DNA of 47,630 bases from contig WELB01000105.1 in NCBI GenBank assembly GCA_009602725.1, forward strand, positions 39,707 to 87,336. Reading direction: 5' to 3'. Source of the stretch: Spirogloea muscicola. Taxonomy: Eukaryota > Streptophyta > Zygnematophyceae > Spirogloeales > Spirogloeaceae. A model generated the notes under the pieces. It did not search any database and was not told the DNA's origin. It saw only the letters and a program-made list of their open reading frames with translations. The translations under genes were made by a program, and so were the position numbers. Below are positions 1-8,844 of this stretch, one piece after another; position 1 is the first letter of the stretch, and each line of letters opens with the position of its first letter.

Positions 1-2073
1 AGCAGCCTCAGGTCGGAGAGACTGGGTTCCTGGAAGCGGGTCCCCTGGCCAGAGCCAGAGGCTGCAGCGAGGGCTCTGCCTGCACGCAGGTGCAGCGCGC
101 GGGGCATAGACCTCTGCAGCGAGACGGCCAAGCGCATGCGGTACACCTGCGCTAGCGACCCTGCTGCATGGGAGTCCACCGGCTCCCCACGGAAGCGGCG
201 GGCAATGGCGTGACGAGAGAGCTGGTTGAGCAGCTCGAGCCACCGAGCGCCCAGCGCCCCGTGCGTATCGATGGCGAGCAGGAAGAACTCGTCTTCCCGC
301 TGGTGATCTGCGTATTTTAGCTCCTTGGCCCGAGCTGCGCAGGCTACCGCATACCCAGCTTTGGTGGCACACTGGGTTGGATGTGAGCGGTCATAGGAGT
401 CGGTGGTCACCACGTCCAGGAGAAGACGTGGCCCGCCTGCCGGTGGGGTGGCCACAAGGTCCACACGACGAGCGTGGAGACCGTCGGCCCGTTGCTGGAG
501 CGGCATGACGGCAGAGTTCTCGGCTGCCACCGAGAAGCCAGCCTCCACAAGGATGCCATGCATCGCATCCCGGAGATGGTCATGGGCCGCTGTCCGCTCT
601 CCGCCGTGGGACCAGCGCAGAACATGAGCGGCCAGCTCCCCATGCTCGGCCCCTCGCTCACCACACTCACACTGTTGCACACCCTGGAGACATGGCGGCG
701 GCAAGCCCAGGAGCCGGTGGACGGCACTGCGGAACGCCTCGTCCGGTAGTGTGAGGGCTTCATTGAGGGGGAGGGCCTGGAGCCACGCCGCGGCCCCCAA
801 GGAGGAGGCCGAGTGGAATCTCGTCCGGTAGTGTGAGGGCTTCATTGAGGGGGAGGGCCTGGAGCCACGCCGCGGCCCCCAAGGAGGAGGCCGAGTGGAA
901 TCGCGCGCGCCCGCGCAGGTCGGCCTCCGGGAGCTGGAGCAAGGCGGTGGTGAAGGCTGCCTTGTCCATTGCGGCTGCGAAGCGCACTTGGACGCGCTGG
1001 TCGGCGGTGTGCGCGAGGTGCGCAAAGGAGACCGCCTGGCCCGCCAGGTCCGGGTGCACCGCGAGCAGCTCCTGGTGGGCGGAGCGTAGCGACGCCTGGA
1101 AGGGCAGCACACCCGTGTCGACCTCCACCACCGCCTGCTCCAGCGCACGCTGGCCGTGGACCAAGAAACGCTGGGTCACTGAGGCGGCTGTCTGTGCCCA
1201 GCTGCCGAGGTACGCTGCCCGGCAGGAACGGACTGGGGGAAGCCCTGGTGGCGGACCAGGGCCGCCAGGCTCGTCACCATGCCTGCGTCAAAACCCGCGT
1301 ACGCCGCCAGCGCCCCTGGGGACGGCGGGGTGGCCCGCGTCAGGTACTGGGGTCGCTCCGCAATAGCCTTGGTCAACATGGCCAAGGCCAGCTGCATGTC
1401 CTGAAGCTCGGGGAGCCGGGCCGCAGGCTGGAGGTGCTCCTCGAGGCGGGCTCGCAGCTGCCCCTCCACGAAGGACGGCGCGCCGATAGGGACCCCCAGG
1501 AGGGTGAAGCCGTTTGCGGGAGTCAGGCATCCGGCGGGCAGCGCCAGGGTGGGTGGGAGGCCGCAGGGGGACCAAGCCGCACACTTCGATGCCCGGGTGG
1601 ACAGGCCGAGGGTGGCCAGTTGCCGCTCGAAGGTGACGAAGGCCGCCGCCACGTCTTCCGGAGGGCCGACCATGGTGGTGTCGTCGGCGAAGGTGGGCAG
1701 TAGGACCCCTGGATGTGCCGCCGCGGTAGCCTGCAGAGCCCGGTTGTGAGCGAGCGCAAAGAAGAAGCCGGCGAGGGGGTCCCCTTGCCGCGTGCCCGCT
1801 TGGGACTGCAGGACCTCCACTTGGTTACCCGCTGTCCTCCAGAGGAGGTCGCTGGGCTGACCGTACCCCAAGCGGAAAAAGGGTACCAGGGAGGGGAAGG
1901 CGGCCCGGTCCTCCGCGATGCAGGCGCGCTCCACGGTGTTGAACGCATTTTTTACGTCGACGGCCAGTGCCAGCCACCCCGGGTGTTGGTCTAAGGTTGC
2001 ACGGACCCCGTGGACCACGGCCTCGCCCCCACTCCGCAGCCCCGCGCCGTATTGATGTGGCGCCAGGTGCACC
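1..2073 (-). pseudogene. Non-LTR retroelement ORF remnant, reverse transcriptase plus C-terminal endonuclease-like region (copy A1)
   Basis: Read on the minus strand, 2072 to about 1230 encodes a reverse transcriptase core. Motif A is LAVDVKNAFNTV, motif B is GTRQGDPLAGFFF, and the catalytic motif C is FADDT. The reading then changes frame near 1225 and continues (AYLGSWAQ…) to about 903. An exact 82-bp tandem duplication shifts it again. Past that, a CxC/H-rich segment (CECGERGAEHGELAAHVL) leads into RRVDL…LLLDVVTTDS…KELKY, which resembles the PD-(D/E)XK-like C-terminus common in algal and oomycete non-LTR elements. It continues into RMRLAVSLQRSM and HLRAGRALAAASG and runs off the left edge just before the expected stop. 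No N-terminus is visible: the copy is 5'-truncated at about 2073. The family identity is a motif judgement; the breaks are seen directly. Confidence 0.85.
739..902. repeat. Exact 82-bp tandem duplication inside the retroelement ORF
   Basis: Bases 739-820 and 821-902 are the same 82-bp unit, beginning TCGTCCGGTAGTGTGAGGG. Because 82 is not a multiple of three, the duplication throws the minus-strand retroelement ORF out of frame, so it is one of the lesions that kills copy A1. It looks like a recent replication-slippage event because I see no differences between the two copies. Confidence 0.95.
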
Positions 2074-2078
2074 TGCGA

Positions 2079-2431
2079 AGGCCGCTCGCAGCAAGGCGGC
2101 CAAACACGCCGACCACCCGGCTGTAGATGAGTTAGTCCCCCTGGCTGTGGACGTGCACGGGGCTCTCGGGTCCCGGTGGCTCGACCTGCTGGCCAGGCTT
2201 GCGCGGTGCGCTGTGTCCCGCAGGCGCGGTGAGCCGGCTGACTTCAACGCCGCTGGCTCGTGGGCTCAGGTATACCGTATGCGATTGTCCGTCTCCCTTC
2301 AGCGGTCCATGGCCCACGCCTTGCATCTGCATGCTGGCCGTGCTCTCGATGCGGCCTCCGGCTTTTGTCAGGGGGATAGTTTTCCGGCTGCTAGTCTGTC
2401 GGAGTTGAGGCTCCTCACTCGTAACTACTGA
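2079..2431 (+). pseudogene. Non-LTR retroelement ORF end (copy A2)
   Basis: The plus strand carries the C-terminal part of the same ORF type as A1. It starts near ARSKAAKHADHP, passes through LAVDVHGALGSRWLDLL, YRMRLSVSLQRSMAHAL and HAGRALDAASG, and ends LRLLTRNY followed by a TGA stop at 2429-2431. It is 5'-truncated. It abuts the 5'-truncated copy A1 head to head at about 2073-2079, where the arms GGCCGC and GCGGCC flank a short spacer. It keeps an open frame but lacks the reverse transcriptase, so it is a dead fragment. Confidence 0.82.
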
Positions 2432-2887
2432 GTGGTCCATCCTCCCCCGTTCTGACATAGCATCTTCAGGCCCCTTGGCGCTTTCTAGGCCCCTCCGTCA
2501 TCTGGCCCCTTCGAACCTTTGTCAATTCTTCTTCGGGCTGGCTTTTCACAGCCCTTGCCCACATTGGGAGTGCCACTTCTGTGTGGCCTTTGAGGCCTGC
2601 GGACATCGTCCATCGTTTCTGGGCTGGCTTTGCTAGCCCCCCTATTTCTATGGGCGAGCCGTCTCTCTATGGGCGAGCCCGTCTCTCACTGAGTGCTTCG
2701 TAGCTGCTTCGTTTCTTTTCTGTGCTTGTTGTTCTTTCGTACTTCCCCTGGCCCCTTCTCGTCCTTTGTTCATTCTTTTCTGGGCTGGCTTTTTCCAGCC
2801 CCTATCCTCAATGGGCGAGCCCTTCTCTTGGGCTGGTCTCTTACTTCTTCTCACAGCCGTTCGTTGCCTTACCTCGGAAGGAGAGCC
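2432..2887 (+). repeat. Type-A retroelement 3' tail with hairpin modules
   Basis: Directly after the stop codon of copy A2, the sequence holds four copies of a GGGCTGG-containing hairpin module. They lie at about 2535-2554 (arms GGGCTG/CAGCCC), 2621-2639 (GGGCT/AGCCC), 2782-2801 (perfect GGGCTGG-CTTTTT-CCAGCCC) and 2830-2887 (degenerate). Linkers such as GGCCCCTTCGAACCTTTGTC and ATCCTCAATGGGCGAGCCC recur at many other places in the window. The stretch from about 2690 matches the sequence following the ORF end at 46425 (minus) and 26625 (minus), which ties it to the element's 3' untranslated region. Confidence 0.8.
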
Positions 2888-2916
2888 GAACCTTCCTGGG
2901 GATCAAGCGCGCTTGT

Positions 2917-2923
2917 TATAAAG
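2917..2923 (+). promoter_or_regulatory. Possible TATA box of the LRR gene
   Basis: TATAAAG stands about 140 bases upstream of the chosen ATG at 3062, just beyond the end of the retroelement tail. It is the only TATA-like string in an otherwise GC-rich 5' flank. Position and sequence fit, but nothing else supports it. Confidence 0.3.
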
Positions 2924-3061
2924 AGCTGCCCCGTGTGCGGGCCGGGGCAGGTGGGTCACCAGGGGCCCGCCCAGCCCCCTGGTGAGGTAGCAGCGGCTCC
3001 CCCCCCCCCGGCTGGTCAGCCAGGCCGGCTGGTTGGTGGCGCCGCCCCCCCCTCCCCCGCC

Positions 3062-6000
3062 ATGGCCGCGCCCGCCGCCGCCCCTTGCAGCCGCCAGCCG
3101 CCGCCGCTCCTCCTCCTCCTCCTCCTCGCCGCCGCTGCGCGCCTGGCCGCGGCGCAGCCGTCCTGCCTGGCCACGCTTCTGCGCCCCGGCGCCGCGCCTA
3201 TCTCCAGCTCCGTGCAGCTCAACCAGGCGCGGTGCTTCGCCTTCAATGTCGCCGCCGACGCCGACATCACCGTGCAGGCGAGCCCCGCGGCCTGCCCCGC
3301 CAGGCCCGCCCGCCGGCCATCGGAGCGGCCGGCCGCTCGTCCGAGATCAGCACGGCGAGCCAGGCATCAGCAAGAAAAGCACGGCCTCCAAGCTGCTGAC
3401 GCTGCTTTGCGGTCCCCTAGCTGCACAATGTAGCAATGTCAGAACAGCCACTCGCATTTGATTGTCGATGCCGTGCACTCCGATCGAAGTCAGAGTCACG
3501 ATTTTCCTTTTGAGGAGCTGCTGCTCTGGCCACGACGCGCGCGATCCAGGTCACCACGAAGGACTTTGCTCTCATGCCAGCCATCTTCGTACTCAACCCC
3601 GACAAGAGCGGCGCAGAGATTCTGAACGGTGTAACATCTCTCCCAGGCCTTCACTTCCCTTACCCCCTTCCTTCGCCAGTTGCTGTCCTGCCTCTTCGCA
3701 CATGAAAGCTTGTGCCTCCTTGGACGTTGGGAAGGCAGCAGACCTCAGCTGTTAGAGCAGAGCATCACACTCCTGAAGACTGCTCAAGCCGGCTGGACGC
3801 TGCATGTGGCTTTTCAGGCAGCTTCAAAGAGTCCACTTTGCTCAGATATTAGCTTCATGCGTGACTGGGAGAATCAGGCGCTCGTCTGATGCCCGCTCTC
3901 TGGCTTTTGCAAAAGCTCGTCCGCTCAGCGATCGGCCTTAGATTCACGGAAGGGCTTGTCTGTAGTCTCCAACGATGCTTGCACTGATAGCTCTTCAGCT
4001 AGCAGTTGAAAGAAGTTGTCCTGGGATCTGGTGCTCACTGCCTCCCGTCCTTCTGCCTGATCAAATGCACAGATCTTGACTCCCTCAGCTCATCATGACC
4101 AAACCTGTTGTGAGCAGGCAAGTATAATACAAGCGTAGGCTCCCAAGCTTACAAGACCGTCTCAGTCAATGGGGGAGCTGGCCCCATCCCGATATTTGTG
4201 CCCGCAAACAGCTCCCTATTCGGTCAGGGCATCTGGCAGGTCACAGTCTTGGGCATCTTCTCCAAAGCAGCTGCTTTCTCGATCCAAGTTAGCCTTTCCA
4301 CCACCAAGCGGGCAGCCTCGTCCACTGATAGAGCAGCAATCAAGGTCAGTCACAAGCCCTCACTGTACAATGGACAGCTCTTCTTGTGAAACTCTAGGCC
4401 GCAATCAGAGTAAGAGTCGATCAGGCATGAAGCCAGCAAGCTGCTGTGCTTCTCTCTCTTGCAGGAGCTTTTTGGGGCTTGCTGTCCATCAAGTGCTTGC
4501 ACCAAGTGGCGGGCTCTTGGGGGCACCAGCCAGGAGCCCTGTTACCTCCCCAATGCTTACTGCTCACCTTCTGGGCAAATCGAGACATTGTACCCTCCAC
4601 TTCCTCACCTCCAGCAGCACTCATGGCACCCAGCTTCTACATGCACGGAAGAGCTGTGGATTTTGTGCTGCTTATGCTACCAAGCTGTTGACTGTCAACA
4701 TTGACATCTGCTTGCAGGGACATGACAGGCTATGGGTTGATGTGCCCATTCCCCACTGCTACATTCTCCAAGTTGAGAAGTCTGACGTGGCTAACGTTGA
4801 GTGGCAACAATCTGACCGGCATTGTAGACTGGGCAGCCTTCTCAAAGGGTGTGCCCAACCTGCAGGTGAGGGGTTGAGCCTCGAGCATAGGCAATTGTGA
4901 AGAGCGATGTTGTCATGCAACCTTCCTAGCTGCTATCAGTGAAGCACAGGGAGACAGAGGAGGGACCACAGTGAAGAACCAGCGCAGTAAAGTAATAGGC
5001 TTGGCGTCTCTGCAGTTTCTGACAGCCACCGGCAACAAGCTCATGGGGACCCTGGGTTGCGAGTATGCCACTGGGCCTATGCTGCACTTAGCGCTTGGTC
5101 AGAACATGGTAAGATTTCTGCCCGATGGACGATGAGTGTGCTAAACTCTCGAGTGACGACCTGCTGCGATCTAGAGTAGAGCGTACACGTCCGTTTTCTG
5201 CATTTGGTCTTCAATCAGCTTCAGACTCCGACAATTCACGATACTAAGTGTTTTACAGTCGGGTGCAAACTTGTGTAGCTCTCAGGTCCACTACCAACTT
5301 GTCTTGTTGCCAAAGCAGGCATGGCCATCCTTCGTCTGGATAACAACAAGTCAGTACATGGTCCCTTGGGCTCTTTTCCGTGCACATGAACTGCCTTTGC
5401 TTCCATGTAGATTGTCTCAAAGTGCAAAGCAAAGAAGAACTTGGCAGGATGTTAAGAGAGAGCTTGATGCTTGTAGGAAATGCATGAAGTTGTACCCCCT
5501 GTTTTCTGCAGCTTCACAGGTCAGTTAACAGCGGCGCTCATCCCCCAGACATCAAAGATGCAGAGGTTGAGTCTCGGGTACAATCAGATCAAAGGCACAC
5601 TGCCCTCATTGAGCAAGCTGGCTTACCTTAGTGAATTTGACGTTTCCGGCAACCAGATAATTGGCAAGATTCCAGCTGACTTTGCACCACCAAGTGCATT
5701 ATTCCTCGATGTCTCCTTCAACCAGTCAGTGAGCTGAATCCTGAGCCTCCTTTCACGTCATTTTGCTGTTATCCTGTCAAGAGCAGCATACATTAGGCAA
5801 TGGGATATCTCCATGAGCTGGCGCATCTCAGCAACATGAAATGCTAGAGCAAGTTTATCTGATGAAAAAACCAATCTGCCTTGATACAACAGGTTGACAG
5901 GCTCAGTCCCACAGAGCCTTCTGAAACAGGCCTCCCTGCAGAGATTGCATCTCCAGAACAATCAATTCACAAAGCTTCCTGCAACCATTGGCGAGTCCCC

Positions 6001-7527
6001 TTTACTTCAGGAGCTCTTGTAAGTCTCGAGCAAAGTGGTTGAGTTGAACTGGCTACACAAGCTCAGCCCTCGAACTTACTTCTTGCTGCTCTCGGATCTT
6101 AGCAACACAGCTTCCACTCTGTGGAAGCGTATGTATCAAGGAGCACGCACCACCGAGTGTGCTTCCTGCTCACTTCCTTATGGGAAGTCTGATTGACTGC
6201 ATTGCGTGCAGTATCCAAAGCAACAATCTGAGTGGCCCCCTCCCAAAGAGCTGGACAGGCGTGCCAGCCCTTGCCAGGCTGGACGTAAGCGCCAACAGAT
6301 TCACAACCCTTCCTGCCAGCATCTTTGAGATACCCTCTCTCCAACTCTTTAATGGTTCCTACAACAAGATGGCGGGCCCTCTCCCAAAGCTCGCTTTACC
6401 AGCTGGTGGCTCGTAAGTTCCTGTGATTTCAAGGTCCAGCATTTTGGGTGGCACACTGCATCGAGGACTCTCGTATTCAAGCCTGTGGAGACAGAGTGGT
6501 CATATTGGTGATGCTGCTCTACTCATGCTTTGGTGCAGGCTGCTGACAGACATCCTGCTGGCTAACAACAACCTCACGGGAAACATCCCTGATAGTTGGC
6601 AGCAGCTGCCCCAATTTAACGGCACCGTCAGGAACTCCACTGGGGGCGAGGTGTACTCGAAGCTTGACTTACGCAACAACTCTCTCTCCGGGTCGCTGCC
6701 AAGTTGGTTCGACAACTATGTTGACTTCGCCTGGGTGAGCCTGCAGATGAGTGGAAACCCCAAGATTGACTGTCGAAGTGTCAAGCGCTTCGAAGCTGAA
6801 CTGAGGCCCTGCCCACCACCGCCGCCGGTGCCACCGCCGCCTGTGGCACCGGCACCTGCGCCGGCGTCTGGAGCACCCCTGGCCCCTGCACCCGCTCCAT
6901 ATACCTTCCCGCCTCCTGTTATTACTAACAGACGGCCACCCCCAGTTGCCGGCTCCCCAAGCCCCCCTGCACCTCAGCCTTCCTCTGCGCCTGCCCCGGC
7001 GCCCACTGCCTACCCTCCACCCACTATCACCCAAAGAGGGCCGCCACCTTCCAGTGCACCGTCACCAGTACCATCTGCTGGTGGGCCATCACCACCGCCC
7101 TCGCCGAATGCCTTTGGCCCAACTCCGATAACCTCTCCGGCATCAGCACCTGTGCCGCCACCAGTGGTTGCACCAGCACTTGGCCCCGCCCCATCTCCCA
7201 ACAGCACAGTAGCCCCTCCCCCGGCCCCTCCACCTTCACCATCACCAGCCACCTGCAACTGGGCTCAAGGCCGCTTGCTGAGCTCCTTCATAGGTTTGCC
7301 CCCAACTCCTTACCTCTCAGCATATCCAGCTTGATACGCAATACTTCAGCAAGCGGATGGCCTGACGTATGCCTGTCTCTGTTGGCACTGTCAGCAATAA
7401 CAACGTCTTGGCTCCTATGGAGATCCTGGTAGTCATTGCTACCATGTGTCTAGAAGCAGCCCTGGTGCTTGTCCTCCAAAAGTTGCCTCCCAACTGGCAG
7501 CCGTTGCTTAACCTTCTCACAAGGTAG
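3062..7527 (+). CDS. Secreted leucine-rich-repeat protein with proline-rich stalk and C-terminal membrane segment
   Basis: About 12 exons are readable: 3062-3277, 3550-3628, 4139-4344, 4465-4589, 4718-4865, 5016-5097, 5319-5349, 5512-5724, 5893-6018, 6212-6412, 6539-7293 and a last exon from 7395. The start gives an ideal signal peptide (poly-Leu, then AAAARLAAAQ). A beta-type ectodomain (ARCFAFNVAADADITVQ, VTTKDFALMPAIFVLN) and a Cys-rich cap (ELFGACCPSSACTKW) follow. Six or more plant-type LRRs come next, for example LTWLTLSGNNLTG, LRLDNNNFTGQL, LSLGYNQIKGTLP and ILLANNNLTGNIP. An extensin-like Pro stretch fills about 6810-7255. In the last exon one frame gives a hydrophobic helix (EILVVIATMCLEAALVLVL) ending at 7527, but the apparent donor phase favours a frame stopping at 7430, so the 3' end is uncertain. 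Intron 1 appears to use a GC donor (CAG|GCGAGC). There is no kinase domain, so it is more likely a surface or wall-linked recognition or structural protein than a receptor kinase. Ligand unknown. Confidence 0.8.
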
Positions 7528-8439
7528 TACCACTCGCCCCTTTATCTTTTGCTCCTGGTAGTGCTCTGAAATCACATCATTTACACAATGTGATTTACGC
7601 TTTTATGTAGACCAGCTGCATCTCCCTTCACTTGCATGCTGATTGATAGAGCAGATGGTTTCTTGGACCTCGTTTCAGAGCGCTATTCTGGTACATACCT
7701 GTGAGAGGCCTTCATTAAGGCACTATCATTGATGGTCAATTTGTTGATGTTGTAAGCTGAACTCATCATTCTGGTGTATATTGACACCAGTTGTCCTGGC
7801 AGAGCTCGGGTTTACTTTGAGTCTGCTTCCTGCAGTCGCCATACTGTGCACTTATCTGCGAAGCACTGCATGCCCTTAAGTTGCATAAGTGGCTGTAGAT
7901 TATCCCACTAAGCAAATATTGAACGCAGACCCTTGAGCCTGCTTCCTGCAAGTTGCAACCTGCTCATCGGTTTGCATGATTTTGACATGTATGCTCATTA
8001 GACGTTCAAGTGGCTGTACATAGTACACTTAGCAGAGCCTTAGGATTGCGAACTAGGGGTCCTTTTCTTGGGGCCTAGCGACTCCAATGCTGCTTGCAGG
8101 CCCTCATCCAGTGACAATCGAAGCCCAGGAGACTTGGAAGGTGGTGTCTTACAATAGGCCCCAGGACTTGAAGTGGAACGTCCTTGCTCATTGCTAGTAG
8201 CAATGGATCATAAGGCACTGCAGACATCATTGCTGACATTCACTAAGTATCCAAGTAGAACTATCAGACTACGATCGGTACAGATCTAAGTCATTCACCT
8301 GTACAAGGATTGGCGACTGGTTGTGACGGAGGCGTACAAGAGTCCATCGATCCACATTGCTGGACACGCAGTGGGAAGTGTAGAGCAGAGAAGGCTGCAG
8401 CATTGTGTTTACTACGATCGTAGTATCACCTCCTACCAG
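7528..8439. other. Intergenic stretch without a gene
   Basis: No supported coding exon is visible. The only structure is an imperfect tandem duplication at roughly 7818-8040. GAGTCTGCTTCCTGCAG and AAGTGGCTGTAGATTATCC in the first half correspond to GAGCCTGCTTCCTGCAAG and CAAGTGGCTGTACATAG in the second. This is the 3' flank of the LRR gene. Confidence 0.6.
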
Positions 8440-8785
8440 CCGCAATTGACACCTTTGGCTGCATGGGTCCTCGTTTTCATGCTCTGTGTACGTCACATTT
8501 CTAGGATATGCACGACGTGAGGGTATGCTTCCAGCCGAGATGGGCATGCCGGCAGCCTATCTGTCGTTTTTGCGACGTCATGTGTCAGCCTGTTTGCAGC
8601 GAGCTCAGGCTCATGCGTTGCACCAGGCAGCTGGTCGAGCTTCAGCTGGTGGCACAAGGGCTTCTCAAATGCCGTCCGGTGTTCGAGATCACTTCGAAGC
8701 CTCGACGTGCTGACTCGTGGCTACTGAGCGGGTCAGCGTAATGAGCAGCAGGTGATGTACATCTGTCGACGTGCGTGCCTTCCTA
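8440..8785 (+). pseudogene. Type-B retroelement ORF end and tail (copy B1)
   Basis: The plus strand reads TFGCMGPRFHAL, then after frame slips AEMGMPAAYLSFLRRHVSAC and LQRAQAHALHQAAGR, ending LDVLTRGY-stop (GGCTACTGAGCGGGTCAG). The following tail, from GCAGCAGGTGATGTACATCT to about 8785, matches the tail of copy B2 at 45640-45715 (minus). It is a 5'-truncated remnant of an element related to type A in its ORF end but with a different tail. Its 3' end lies only about 60 bases upstream of the next gene's start codon. Confidence 0.78.
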
Positions 8786-8844
8786 AGTAGTAACTTGGCC
8801 ACTCCGTACACACTCCACTCCTCCCGAGCGCCTCCGCGCCCGCC

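Noticed and set aside
969-1703. Plus-strand open frames of up to 244 codons within the first 2 kb
   Set aside because: They are complements of the reverse transcriptase frame in GC-rich sequence. The catalytic motifs are on the minus strand.
1-2431. Twin-priming inversion as the explanation of the A1/A2 joint
   Set aside because: Twin priming would leave an inverted internal segment without a 3' end. A1 keeps its own ORF end to the window edge, so two separate copies are more likely.
8269-8547. Small open frames just before copy B1
   Set aside because: They have no similarity to anything recognisable and overlap the retroelement remnant on the other strand.
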